Source: an uncultured Albidovulum sp.
GTDB taxonomy: Bacteria > Pseudomonadota > Alphaproteobacteria > Rhodobacterales > Rhodobacteraceae
Direction: 5' to 3'
Assembly (NCBI GenBank): GCA_913064775.1
Contig: CAJYAD010000007.1
Span: 95,388-159,387 of the forward strand
DNA length: 64,000 nt
The notes under the pieces were generated by a model. It did not search any database and was not told where the DNA came from. It was given only the letters and a program-made list of their open reading frames with translations. Positions within the stretch are counted from its first letter, which is position 1; the number at the start of each line of letters is the position of its first letter. Positions 46,962 through 55,368 of this stretch are shown one piece after another. A program made the position numbers and the translations under genes.

Positions 46962-48749
46962 TCAGTGCGGGTCCGGGGGGGACCCTTCGTCATGCGGCTC
47001 CTCGCGGTCGAGGTCGCGAATGGCCAGAGGGGTATCCTGTGCCTTTGCCAGCGTCCAGCTTATCTGGCTTGCATATTCCACCACACTTGCGGAAAGCACG
47101 ATCTGGCGAGAAGAGCGGGGCTTCAGCCGGCCCTTTTCCAGATAGACCGATGGCTCTAGCCGCAATTCGGCATAGCCGTCGTGGCGGAACACCCAGATCT
47201 CGCCGCTTTTCAGCGCCAGCGACACCGCCGTGCCGCCCATATCCAGCGCCGCATCGACATCCGGGTGTAGATGGAAATGCAGCGCATAGCGCACGCCGTC
47301 GTCGCGGGTCAGGCGCATGACCTCCTCGAAACGGCGCCGCTCTGCCTCGGTCAGGGCGCCCAAGGTGTCCTCGCCCAGCAGCATCCGCCCGTCCGAGGCC
47401 AGCGACAGCCCGCGCATATGGGTCAGGCCATGGGTGCGGGCATAGCCGCGATGGCCGGCCAGCAGGCTGGTGCCCTCGGGCGTGACCTCGGTCCGGGCAT
47501 GCACCACCTCGGCCAGATCGGTCAGCATGCCGCGCGGGCCGCTGAAGCCGGGCTTGCCCAGCCGAGACGAGGAATAGCCCTCGATCGCCAACACCGAATG
47601 CGAGGCGGTCGCGCGCCCGGCGCGGCGCCATTCCGGCCCGAACGGCGCGCCCGAACCGCAGCTGACGATCACCGGTCGCCGCCCCGAGGTCATCTCAAAC
47701 GCCAGGGTCGAGGCATGGGCGTTGAAACTGGCCCGACCGGCGGGCGGGGTGGCCGCGTCGATGATCGTGGTGGTGCGCCCGGCCGAGAGCCGCGCAAAGC
47801 CCATCGCCAGGCCTTGCGGGGCGCTGGCGCGGATGCCGGAATTGGCCAGCGCATGATCCAGCCGCCCCTCGGCGCCGCGGCCGCCGCCGTGGAACCGCGC
47901 CAGCCCGCCGTCGGCATGGCGCAGCGCGCGCAGGGTGGGGGCGATGCGCTCGATCGCCGCCAGATGCGCCGCGGGGGCCATGCGTCCGGCCTCGGCCAGC
48001 GCCAGCGCGGCCCAGGTGAGCAGGGTGAAAACCTCCAGCAATTCCTCGGGGTTGCGGGTGGGCAGCCCGCCCTCGGCGTCGATGCGTTCGCTGCATTCGC
48101 GCGCCAGCGCGGCCGAGGCCGGGGCCACGTGGTGTTCCATCCCGGTCAGGGCAAGGCCCGCGTAGATCAGCCCGGTCAGCGCCTCGAACCGGGGCAGGCC
48201 GGGGCGCGCCGCGCGCCAGCGCTTGGCCAGGAAGTTGGTCTGATGGGCGAGGCTGCGGAAATACAGATCCGAGGTCTTGCGTTCCTGACCGTTCAGCAGC
48301 AGCAGCGCGTGGTTGATCCAGCGGATCAGGCGCCGGCCGGTCAGATCCGGCGTCCAGCCCGGGCCACGACCGCGACCAAAGCGCAGGATCCAGCCGAAGG
48401 TCCAGTCCTGGGCGTATTGGCGCGCCGCCGCATCGCCCACCGCCGCCAGATCGTCGAGCCAGGCAAAGCCGTGTTGCTCTTCCTCGAAGCTGGGATCGGG
48501 CGAGGGCAGATCCCATAGCGTGCGGCCGCGGCCTTCGATCAGGTAGCCTGCGAACAGGAAATTGCCGGCGATCAGCTGGCGGCCGCGGGCGAAGGCGCCG
48601 ATGGTGCGCGGTTCGGGCTGCGAGACGAAACCCGTGGCCGCGCGGGAGCGGGTGCTGGTGCGCGCATAGAGCCGGTTCATGAACCGGGTGGAGCGGGAGG
48701 AATATCCGTCATCTTCGAGGGCAGCTGCTGCCTTGCCTCGCTGCGCCAT
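46962..48749 (-). CDS. Heparinase II/III-like protein
   Basis: 595 residues. An alpha/alpha toroid N-terminal half contains DWTFGWILRFGRGRGPGWTP and WINHALLLLNGQ. A beta-sandwich C-terminal half contains SGAPFGPEWRRAGRATASHS and RYALHFHLHPDVDA. It is related to polysaccharide lyases PL12/PL15. No signal peptide is visible. Proteins of this type sit next to purH and rsmB in many Rhodobacteraceae, but the substrate is unknown and a bound glycosaminoglycan is unlikely. It may act on a cell-envelope or capsule polymer. The short distance to purH suggests co-transcription. Confidence 0.85.
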   Translation of the reverse strand: MAQRGKAAAALEDDGYSSRSTRFMNRLYARTSTRSRAATGFVSQPEPRTIGAFARGRQLIAGNFLFAGYLIEGRGRTLWDLPSPDPSFEEEQHGFAWLDDLAAVGDAAARQYAQDWTFGWILRFGRGRGPGWTPDLTGRRLIRWINHALLLLNGQERKTSDLYFRSLAHQTNFLAKRWRAARPGLPRFEALTGLIYAGLALTGMEHHVAPASAALARECSERIDAEGGLPTRNPEELLEVFTLLTWAALALAEAGRMAPAAHLAAIERIAPTLRALRHADGGLARFHGGGRGAEGRLDHALANSGIRASAPQGLAMGFARLSAGRTTTIIDAATPPAGRASFNAHASTLAFEMTSGRRPVIVSCGSGAPFGPEWRRAGRATASHSVLAIEGYSSSRLGKPGFSGPRGMLTDLAEVVHARTEVTPEGTSLLAGHRGYARTHGLTHMRGLSLASDGRMLLGEDTLGALTEAERRRFEEVMRLTRDDGVRYALHFHLHPDVDAALDMGGTAVSLALKSGEIWVFRHDGYAELRLEPSVYLEKGRLKPRSSRQIVLSASVVEYASQISWTLAKAQDTPLAIRDLDREEPHDEGSPPDPH

Positions 48750-48872
48750 CTTTCGGGCCTTCGCGTCTCTTGCCGAGACAGACCATAGAGGCGGGCGCCG
48801 TGCCTGTCACCGGCGAAAACGGCTATGCGGGCGCCGATCTGGCAGCCGAACGGCGGGCGCGGCGCGAGCCGA

Positions 48873-50168
48873 TCAGGCGGGCGGCGCCGCGTGGACCAGA
48901 ACCGCCATGTAGAAGCCGTCGATGCCGCCCTGCTCGGCCCAGTGGTCGGGGCGGATCCGTAGCCCGCCCTCGGGCGAGCGCCAGTCGGGCGCGATGCCGG
49001 GGGCTTCGGCGGGCAGGATGGCAAGGCCGGGGTGGCGGGCGAGCGCGGCGGTGATCTGGGCCTCGCCCTCTTCGGGCAGCAGCGAGCAGGTGCAGAATAC
49101 CAGCCGCCCGCCGGGGCGCAGCATCTCCAGCGCGCGGTCGATCAGCCCGGCCTGCAGCGCGGTCAGCGTGGCCAGTTCGGTGCCGTCCTTGACGAAGGGC
49201 AGATCCGGGTGGCGCCGGATCGTGCCGGTGGCCGAACAGGGCGCGTCCAGCAACACGGCATCCAGCGGCGCCTCGGGCTGCCAGGTCAGGGCGTCGGCGA
49301 CATGGGAGCGCGCGGTCAGGCCGCAACGCGCAAGGTTTTCCGTCACCCGCGCCATGCGGGCGGCCGAGATATCCACCGCCTCGACCCGCGCGCCGGCGGC
49401 GGCCAGTTGCAGGGTCTTGCCGCCGGGGGCTGCGCAAAGGTCGGCGATATGCTCACCCGGCTGGGGCGCCAGCAGCAGCGCGGGCAGCGCGGCGGCGGCG
49501 TCCTGCACCCACCAGGCGCCCTCGGCAAAGCCCGGCTGCGTGCTGACCTGACCCGGAGTGGCCAGCCGCAGGCTGCCGGTGGCAAGCACCTCGGCACCCA
49601 GCGCCTCTGCCAGCGCCGCCGTCTGCGCGGGATCCTTCAGCGTCAGATCAAGCGGCGGGGCGGCGGCCTGCACGGATTCGATCGAGGTGACGGCGGCCTT
49701 GCCCCAGGCGGCGATCAGGGGTTTGCGCAGCCAGCCGGGCAGTGATTGCGGCGGCAGCGCGTCCCAGCCTGGGGCCTCGGCGGCCTTGCGCAGCACGGCA
49801 TTGGCAAGGCCGGCGTAGCGGCCGGTGTCCTTGCCCCGGCGCAGCAGGGTGACGGCGGCGTTGACGGCGCCGTGGGCGGGGGCGCCTTCGGAATGGATCT
49901 CGACCAGGGCCAGGCGCAGGGCATTCATCACCGGCGGCGGCGGCATCCGGCGCAGATGCGGCCCCAACAGCCGGTCGGCGCGCTGCAGATGGCGCAGCGT
50001 GGCCAGCGCCAGCCGCTGCGCCCGCGCCCGTTCCGGCGGTGACAGCGGCGCCAGCGGCGCCAGCGCGCCCGCGGAATCGGCCAGCACCTCTGCCAGCAGG
50101 CGCTGCTCTTGCAGCACCGCGCCCAGCACCGCCCATGCGGCCTGCCGTACCTCTTGCCCCGTCGCCAT
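48873..50168 (-). CDS. rsmB: 16S rRNA (cytosine-5) methyltransferase, RsmB family
   Basis: 431 residues from the ATG at 50168 (GAGGG upstream). An N-terminal NusB-like helical domain (about 1-140) precedes the Rossmann methyltransferase: CAAPGGKTLQLAAAG, DAPCSATGTIRRHPD (Pro-Cys) and FCTCSLLPEEGE (catalytic Thr-Cys-Ser). RsmB methylates C967 of 16S rRNA; that position is inferred from the family. It is followed by the heparinase-like gene. Confidence 0.92.
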   Translation of the reverse strand: MATGQEVRQAAWAVLGAVLQEQRLLAEVLADSAGALAPLAPLSPPERARAQRLALATLRHLQRADRLLGPHLRRMPPPPVMNALRLALVEIHSEGAPAHGAVNAAVTLLRRGKDTGRYAGLANAVLRKAAEAPGWDALPPQSLPGWLRKPLIAAWGKAAVTSIESVQAAAPPLDLTLKDPAQTAALAEALGAEVLATGSLRLATPGQVSTQPGFAEGAWWVQDAAAALPALLLAPQPGEHIADLCAAPGGKTLQLAAAGARVEAVDISAARMARVTENLARCGLTARSHVADALTWQPEAPLDAVLLDAPCSATGTIRRHPDLPFVKDGTELATLTALQAGLIDRALEMLRPGGRLVFCTCSLLPEEGEAQITAALARHPGLAILPAEAPGIAPDWRSPEGGLRIRPDHWAEQGGIDGFYMAVLVHAAPPA

Positions 50169-50238
50169 CGCACCCTCGGATTGCCCTGATCGTCCTGCGG
50201 GGTATATCAAGGTGAAAGCCGAGACAAGGAATGCCGCC

Positions 50239-50430
50239 ATGGCCGACACGCCCGAGACCGCCCACCCCGATCTGCCGCCCGCCGCAATGCGCGCGCTTGC
50301 CGAGGCCGAGGCCCGCCGCAAGGCTGCCGAGGCCGCGCCCGGCCTGCCGACAGAGCTGGGCGGCCGCGACGGGCCCGAGCCGGTGCGCTATGGCGATTGG
50401 GAAAAGAAGGGCCTCGCGATCGATTTCTGA
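50239..50430 (+). CDS. SDH flavinylation factor, SDHAF4 / DUF1674 family
   Basis: 63 residues. The C-terminal signature GGRDGPEPVRYGDWEKKG followed by LAIDF is diagnostic of DUF1674. This family includes mitochondrial SDHAF4, which binds flavinylated SdhA and aids its assembly. The ATG at 50239 has AAGGA eight bases upstream. A GTG at 50212 would add nine residues. It is divergent from rsmB. The sdhCDAB genes lie 4.5 kb downstream on the same strand, so the assembly factor travels with its client. Confidence 0.87.
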   Translation: MADTPETAHPDLPPAAMRALAEAEARRKAAEAAPGLPTELGGRDGPEPVRYGDWEKKGLAIDF

Positions 50431-50455
50431 GGCCCTTTGCCAGCGCCGGTCCGGC

Positions 50456-50478
50456 GTATTTGGAGAACAATGAAAGGG
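50456..50478 (+). repeat. Dispersed intergenic motif, copy 3
   Basis: Begins GTATTTGGAGAACAATGAAA and ends GGG. It lies 26 bp past the SDHAF4-like stop and 98 bp before the mcl2 start. It is 22 of 23 bases identical to the copy at 30756-30778. Confidence 0.6.
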
Positions 50479-50575
50479 AGGGACGACGCGGCGTTTCTGC
50501 GCTGCGGCGGATTTTGCCTTGCCGAATATGCCGCGAATATGGTCTGTGGCGAAAGATTGTTGCGAGGAGAGAATC

Positions 50576-51433
50576 ATGGATCCGCGGTCCCGCCCCTGGC
50601 GCTCGGTGCTGTATATTCCCAGCTCGAAGGCGCGGGCGCTGGAGAAGGCGCGGGGGCTGGAGGCCGATGCGATCATCTTCGACCTTGAGGACGCAGTCGC
50701 CGTCGAGGAGAAGGCGAATGCGCGGGATCTGCTGGTCAGGACGCTGGCCGAGGGCGGCTATGGGCGGCGGGCGAAGATCGTGCGGATCAACGGTTTCGAG
50801 ACGCCCTGGGGGCGTGACGATCTGGCGGCGCTGCGCGGCGCCGAGATCGACGCGGTGTTGATCCCCAAGGTGGGGTCGGCGACGGATGTTCAGGCGGTGG
50901 CGCAGGCCTGTCCGGATGTGGCCCTTTGGGCGATGATCGAAAGCCCGCAAGGGGTGCTGAACGCTGCCGCGATCGCGGCGCATCCGCGGTTGCAGGGCTT
51001 CGTGATGGGCACCAACGATCTGGCCAAGGATCTGGGCATGCGGTTCCGGCCCGACCGGCTGCCGCTGATGCATGCCTTGCAAGCCTCGCTGATGGCGGCG
51101 CGGGCCGAGGGGATCGTCTGCGTCGACGGGGTGTTCAACGCCTATCTCGATGAGGACGGACTGGCCACCGAATGCGAACAGGGCCGCGACATGGGTTTCG
51201 ACGGCAAGACGCTGATCCATCCCGCGCAATTGGCGGGCGCGAACCGGGCCTTTGCGCCCTCGGATGCCGAGATCGAGCTGGCCCGGCGCCAGATCGCCGC
51301 CTTCGACGCGGCAGAGGCCGCGGGGCAGGGCGTGGCCGTGGTGGATGGAAAGATCGTCGAAAACCTGCATATCGTGACGGCGCGGCAGACCTTGGCCAAG
51401 GCCGAGGCGATCGCTGCGATGAAAACGGGTTAG
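50576..51433 (+). CDS. mcl2: (3S)-malyl-CoA thioesterase or malyl-CoA lyase, HpcH/HpaI family
   Basis: 285 residues from an ATG with GAGGAGAG upstream. TIM-barrel CitE-like signatures: RSVLYIPSSKARALEKARG, IIFDLEDAV, WAMIESPQGVLNA and GFVMGTNDLAKDLG. In Rhodobacter sphaeroides the gene at the same place before nnrU, DUF1737 and mch is mcl2, a (3S)-malyl-CoA thioesterase that releases malate in the ethylmalonyl-CoA pathway. I assign it by synteny. A lyase role (Mcl1/CitE) cannot be excluded from sequence alone. Confidence 0.82.
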   Translation: MDPRSRPWRSVLYIPSSKARALEKARGLEADAIIFDLEDAVAVEEKANARDLLVRTLAEGGYGRRAKIVRINGFETPWGRDDLAALRGAEIDAVLIPKVGSATDVQAVAQACPDVALWAMIESPQGVLNAAAIAAHPRLQGFVMGTNDLAKDLGMRFRPDRLPLMHALQASLMAARAEGIVCVDGVFNAYLDEDGLATECEQGRDMGFDGKTLIHPAQLAGANRAFAPSDAEIELARRQIAAFDAAEAAGQGVAVVDGKIVENLHIVTARQTLAKAEAIAAMKTG

Positions 51434-51444
51434 GAGACGACGCG

Positions 51445-52002
51445 ATGACGATGCTCATTCTCGGGGTAGTGCTTTGGTGGGCCGCGCACCTGTTCAAGCG
51501 GTTCGCGCCGGGGGTGCGGGCGGGGATGGGCAACGCCGGGCGCGGCGCGGTGGCGCTGGTTCTGCTGGTGTCGCTGGTGCTGATGGTGCTGGGCTTCCGC
51601 GCCGTCCCGGCCGCGCAGAATTTCCTGACCATCCCCGGCAACGGCCATCTCAACAACGCATTGATGCTGATCGCGGTGATCGTCTTCGGTGCGGGCATGT
51701 CGAAAGGCGTGCTCTGGACCAAGATCCGCCATCCGATGCTGTGGGGCGTGCTGCTTTGGGCGGTCGCGCATCTGCTGGTGCATAACGATGTGGCTTCGCT
51801 TGTGCTGTTCGGCGGCCTCGGCCTGTGGACGGTGGTCGAGATGGCGGTGATCAACGCCGCCGGGCCCTGGGTGCGGCCGCAATCGGGCGGGATCAAGCGC
51901 GACGTGGTGCTCGTGATCATCGCGGCGGTGATGTACGCGATCATCGTGGCGATCCATGTGGCCTTTGGCCTGACCCCCAATGCAGGAACGATCTACGGAT
52001 GA
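51445..52002 (+). CDS. NnrU-family membrane protein
   Basis: 185 residues with five or six membrane helices. It starts MTMLILGVVLWWAAHLFKR and has the NnrU features LWTKIRHPMLWGVLLWAVAH and the His-rich helix LLVHND. NnrU was named from denitrification loci, but this copy sits in the EMC-pathway/sdh region and is probably a general heme- or redox-linked membrane protein of unknown role. AGGAG precedes the ATG. It overlaps the next gene by 4 bp. Confidence 0.85.
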   Translation: MTMLILGVVLWWAAHLFKRFAPGVRAGMGNAGRGAVALVLLVSLVLMVLGFRAVPAAQNFLTIPGNGHLNNALMLIAVIVFGAGMSKGVLWTKIRHPMLWGVLLWAVAHLLVHNDVASLVLFGGLGLWTVVEMAVINAAGPWVRPQSGGIKRDVVLVIIAAVMYAIIVAIHVAFGLTPNAGTIYG

Positions 52003-52202
52003 AGCTCTACCGTTTCCTGAGCGCCGACGACACTTCGGCCTTCTGCCACAAGGTGACCGAGGCGCTGAACAAGGGGTGGGTGCTGCACGGCAGCCCCACC
52101 TATGCCTATGACGCCGCCCACGGGGTGATGCGCTGCGGCCAGGCCGTGGTGAAGGAGGCGCCGGGCACCTACACCCCCGACACCAAGCTGGGAGAGCAGT
52201 GA
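51999..52202 (+). CDS. DUF1737-family small protein
   Basis: 67 residues, starting MKLYRFLSADDTSAFCHKV and containing ALNKGWVLHGSPTYAYD, the pattern of DUF1737 proteins. It is soluble, with an expected alpha/beta fold. Its role is unknown. It overlaps nnrU by 4 bp and mch by 4 bp (ATGA at both ends), so it is translated with them. Confidence 0.8.
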   Translation: MKLYRFLSADDTSAFCHKVTEALNKGWVLHGSPTYAYDAAHGVMRCGQAVVKEAPGTYTPDTKLGEQ

Positions 52203-53233
52203 TGAAGACCAACCCGGGCCGGTTTTTTGAGGATTACCGCCTGGGAGAGGTGATCCCCCATGCCGTGCCGAGGACCGTCTCGGGGGGGGAGCGGGCGCTC
52301 TATCACGCGCTTTATCCGGCGCGGGGGGCGCTCTATTCCTCGGACGAGTTCGCCCGAGCCTGCGGGCTGCCGGCAGCGCCGATCGACGATCTGGCGGCGT
52401 TTCATCTGGTCTTCGGCAAGTCGGTGCCCGACATCAGCCTGAACGCGGTGGCCAACCTCGGCTATGCCGAGGGCCGCTGGCTGGCGCCGGTCTGGCCCGG
52501 CGACACGCTGCGCGCGGCCTCCGAGGTGATCGGGCTGAAGCAGAACTCGAACGGCAAGTCGGGGGTGGTCTGGGTGCGCACCACGGGCACCAACCAGCAC
52601 GGGACAAAGGTGCTGGAATATGTGCGCTGGGTGATGGTGCGGCGCCGCACGCCATCGGACAGCGCCCCCGATCCGGTGGTGCCGAAGCTGGCGGCGGCGG
52701 TGACGCCGGGCGATCTGGTGCTGCCCGAGGGGCTGCATTTCAGGGACTACGACAGCGTCGCGGCGGGAGAGCCGCATCTCTGGGGCGATTACGCGATCGG
52801 CGAGGTGATCGACCATGTCGACGGCGTCACGATCGAGGAGGCCGAGCATATGCTGGCCACCCGCCTGTGGCAAAACACCGCCAAGGTGCATTTCGATGCC
52901 ACCAACCGCCCCGACGGCAAGCGGCTGATCTATGGCGGCCATATCATCAGCCTCGCCCGGGCGCTCAGCTTTAACGGCTTGGCCAATGCGCAGATGATCG
53001 CCGGGCTGAACGGCGGGGCGCATGCCAACCCCTGTTTCGCCGGCGATACCGTGCGCGCCTGGTCCGAAGTTCTGGACAAGGCCGAAACGGCGGTGCCCTC
53101 GGTCGGTGCGATCCGGCTGCGGCTGGTGGCGGTGAAGCAGGGCGGTGAGCCGTTCATTTTGCGCTCGCCCGAGGGCAAATACGCGCCGGAAGTGCTGCTG
53201 GAGCTTGATTACTGGGCGTTCTTGCCCCGCTGA
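52199..53233 (+). CDS. mch: Mesaconyl-CoA hydratase (beta-methylmalyl-CoA dehydratase)
   Basis: 344 residues made of two MaoC-like hotdog domains. Segments typical of Mch: RFFEDYRLGEVIPHAVPRTV, RALYHALYPARGALYSS, the second-domain VIDHVDGVTIEEAEHMLATR, and FDATNRPDGKRLIYGGHI. It converts between mesaconyl-CoA and beta-methylmalyl-CoA in the ethylmalonyl-CoA pathway, used to assimilate acetate without isocitrate lyase. It is the last gene of the mcl2-nnrU-DUF1737-mch operon. Confidence 0.92.
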   Translation: MMKTNPGRFFEDYRLGEVIPHAVPRTVSGGERALYHALYPARGALYSSDEFARACGLPAAPIDDLAAFHLVFGKSVPDISLNAVANLGYAEGRWLAPVWPGDTLRAASEVIGLKQNSNGKSGVVWVRTTGTNQHGTKVLEYVRWVMVRRRTPSDSAPDPVVPKLAAAVTPGDLVLPEGLHFRDYDSVAAGEPHLWGDYAIGEVIDHVDGVTIEEAEHMLATRLWQNTAKVHFDATNRPDGKRLIYGGHIISLARALSFNGLANAQMIAGLNGGAHANPCFAGDTVRAWSEVLDKAETAVPSVGAIRLRLVAVKQGGEPFILRSPEGKYAPEVLLELDYWAFLPR

Positions 53234-53315
53234 TCACGAAATCTTCACAATCCAGTTTGTCCGACGCTGATTCCCCGGTGATCAAGAGGTGTTCGCAAAT
53301 CTCTTGGGGATCCAC

Positions 53316-53951
53316 ATGCGCCACCTCCTGTCTTCGGTCGCCGTCGCGGCCGCGCTCGCCGCCGGGCCTGCCCTGGCCGATGGGCCTACCGCTTCCGGTT
53401 CGGTCAACCTGACCAGCCGCTATTTCTCCTACGGCCTGCCGCAGTCCACCGGCGCCGCGATCCAGCCCTCGGTCGAGTTCGGCTACAAGGGCTTCTATGC
53501 CGGGATCTGGGCGTCGAACACCTCGTCGAAGCTGATCGGCAGCAACACCGAGGTCGATCTGTCCTTCGGCTACCGCCACGATTATGGCCCGGTCAGCATG
53601 GATCTGGGCTATGTGCGCTACACCTACTACGGGCCACAGAACAATTGCTGTGGCGAGGCGGTGCTGAACCTGTCGACCACGCCGGTCAAGGGCACGGATC
53701 TGGGCTACCGCCTGTCCATCGACCCGAAGTCGAAGGTCGCGAACAACTCGGTCTCGATCACCCAGGCGGTGATGCCGAAGATGTCGCTCAACGCCTTGGT
53801 GGGCAAGGTGGCGCATGCCCAGACCTACTGGCAGTTCGGCGGCAGCTATTCGGTGACCGACGACACCTCTGTCGGGCTGAACTGGTACGACACCACCATC
53901 ACCAAGGGTCTGGCGGTCCTGTCGCTGACCTACAATTTCAACTTGCTTTAG
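53316..53951 (+). CDS. TorF-like putative outer-membrane porin, copy 1
   Basis: 211 residues. I use the ATG at 53316, which gives a signal peptide cut after Ala21 (GPALA/DG), over a GTG at 53289. The rest is amphipathic beta strand (SVNLTSRYFSYGLPQS, GIWASNTSSKLIGSN, DLSFGYRHDYGPVSMDLGY) ending in an aromatic/hydrophobic strand YNFNLL. It resembles the TorF (TIGR02001) family of putative porins. An adjacent Cys pair occurs in NNCCGE. It is followed by a paralogue of the same length. Confidence 0.75.
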   Translation: MRHLLSSVAVAAALAAGPALADGPTASGSVNLTSRYFSYGLPQSTGAAIQPSVEFGYKGFYAGIWASNTSSKLIGSNTEVDLSFGYRHDYGPVSMDLGYVRYTYYGPQNNCCGEAVLNLSTTPVKGTDLGYRLSIDPKSKVANNSVSITQAVMPKMSLNALVGKVAHAQTYWQFGGSYSVTDDTSVGLNWYDTTITKGLAVLSLTYNFNLL

Positions 53952-53960
53952 GGCGGTTGC

Positions 53961-53990
53961 GGGCGGGGCCGTGTGGATGCGGCCCTGCCC
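53961..53990. terminator. GC-rich hairpin between the two TorF-like genes
   Basis: An 11-bp stem, GGGCGGGGCCG with CGGCCCTGCCC, contains one G-U pair and an 8-base loop. It starts 10 bp past the first porin stop. A run of A rather than T follows, so it may be a stabilising or attenuating hairpin on the plus-strand transcript. Confidence 0.5.
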
Positions 53991-54097
53991 GAAAAACGCC
54001 GGGCAAGGTGCAAGATCACGGCACCGTCATTATCTATATTGTTTTTGTCAGGAATTATTGGCATCACGTCCCGGTGATCGAATCGCCAGGAAACGAG

Positions 54098-54733
54098 ATG
54101 CGTATCAGTCTGCCTGCCGCCCTTTTGTTGACAGCCCTTTCCGCCCCGCCCGCGTTGGCCGGGGATCTGGAAATCGGCGGCAGCGTGACCGCCACCAGCC
54201 GCTACATGGCCAACGGCCAGGCGCAAAGCCGCGGTGCGGCGCTGCAGCCATCGCTGGAAATCGCCTATCAGGGCTTCCATGCCGGGATCTGGGCGTCGAA
54301 CACCTCTTCCGCGCTGATCGGGCATCGATCCGAGGTCGACCTGACCTTCGGCTATCGGCATGACTTCGGCGCGCTCAGCGTCGATCTGGGCTATGCGCGC
54401 TATCTCTATCAGGGGCCGCAGGCGAATTGCTGCGGCGACGTGATCCTCGACCTGGTGGCGGCGCCGGCCGAGGCGACGGAACTGGGCCTGAACATCGCCT
54501 ATGATCCGAAGTCGAAAGTGTCGAACGTCTCGGTTTTCGCCAGTCAGGCGCTGACACCGCGGATCGCTGTCGCTGGCACCCTGGGCCGGGTCAAGGGCAG
54601 CCACAATTACTGGGCGCTGGGCGCCAGCTATGCGCTGGCCGAGGGCACCTCTGCGGACCTGTTTTGGCACGATACCAACACCGACCGCGGCATCGCCGTG
54701 CTGTCGCTGAGCTACGATTTCAGCCTGCGCTGA
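54098..54733 (+). CDS. TorF-like putative outer-membrane porin, copy 2
   Basis: 211 residues, exactly the length of copy 1. The signal peptide is cut after Ala21 (PPALA/GD). Shared segments with copy 1 include HAGIWASNTSSALIG, EVDLTFGYRHDFG and NCCGDV, and both end in YxFxL-type strands. The pair is a tandem duplication that has diverged. The ATG is preceded by AGGA. A likely separate promoter lies in the AT-rich stretch at about 54030-54060. It ends 228 bp before sdhC. Confidence 0.75.
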   Translation: MRISLPAALLLTALSAPPALAGDLEIGGSVTATSRYMANGQAQSRGAALQPSLEIAYQGFHAGIWASNTSSALIGHRSEVDLTFGYRHDFGALSVDLGYARYLYQGPQANCCGDVILDLVAAPAEATELGLNIAYDPKSKVSNVSVFASQALTPRIAVAGTLGRVKGSHNYWALGASYALAEGTSADLFWHDTNTDRGIAVLSLSYDFSLR

Positions 54734-54778
54734 CCCCTTCGGGTCCCCGGATCGACGCCGCGCCGTCCACAGTGGAGA

Positions 54779-54813
54779 TTTGTGATCACGCTTTCAAATA
54801 CCGTGATCACAAA
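54779..54813. promoter_or_regulatory. Double palindrome upstream of the sdh operon
   Basis: TTTGTGATCACG (54779-54790) and CGTGATCACAAA (54802-54813) are perfect reverse complements 11 bp apart. Each contains the 8-bp palindrome GTGATCAC, and the two centres are 21 bp apart, two helical turns. This is the expected form of an operator for two dimers on the same DNA face. It lies about 150 bp upstream of the sdhC start, inside the 228-bp gap. It somewhat resembles CRP/FNR-type words, but with no 6-bp spacer. The regulator is unknown. Confidence 0.65.
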
Positions 54814-54961
54814 GTCGATTTTTTCTGCAGCCGCAGCCTGATTCTGCGTCAATCTGGCGCGATCGCTCGTGACTCGGGCGAAAAAAGCGCTATTGGTCGG
54901 CTGCACAGACGGCCCTGTGGCGCGCAAGGCGTGCCCGGCCGCACAGCAAGAGGGACCCCAT

Positions 54962-55357
54962 ATGGCAGACCCAAAGCCGATCGACCGGCCACTTTCACCC
55001 TTCATGCTCGGCCCGTATTACCGGTTCCAGATGACCTCGGTGTCGTCTTTGCTGACCCGGATCACCGGCAACGCGCTGATCGTTTCCTTCCTTCTGGGCG
55101 TCTGGTGGCTGCTGGGCGCCGCCATCGGCGGGGGCACCTTCGCCACGGCGAACGGGGTCGCGACCTCCTGGTTCGGCGATCTGGTGTTCACGCTGTCCTT
55201 GCTGGGCATCTGGTACCACTACCTCGCGGGGCTGCGGCACCTTTACTATGATGCGGGCCACGGGCTCGACATCAAGACCGCCGAGATGCTCGGCTGGGTC
55301 TGCATCATCGGCTCGGTCGCCTTGACCGTGCTGACCCTGATCATCATTCAGTTCTAA
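54962..55357 (+). CDS. sdhC: Succinate dehydrogenase cytochrome b556 subunit SdhC
   Basis: 131 residues with three membrane helices. It begins with RPLSPFMLGPYYRFQMTSV and has the heme-ligand region WYHYLAGLRHLYYDAGHG. It forms the membrane anchor and ubiquinone site with SdhD. The ATG at 54962 follows AGAGGGA. It is first in sdhCDA-X-B and 11 bp upstream of sdhD. Confidence 0.95.
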   Translation: MADPKPIDRPLSPFMLGPYYRFQMTSVSSLLTRITGNALIVSFLLGVWWLLGAAIGGGTFATANGVATSWFGDLVFTLSLLGIWYHYLAGLRHLYYDAGHGLDIKTAEMLGWVCIIGSVALTVLTLIIIQF

Positions 55358-55368
55358 GGGAGGCGAGC

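Noticed and set aside
42747..47159. Antisense frames near 700 codons opposite the M16 pair, lspA and purH
   Set aside because: Low-complexity translations without any domain; the opposite strand encodes clear conserved proteins with proper starts and overlaps.
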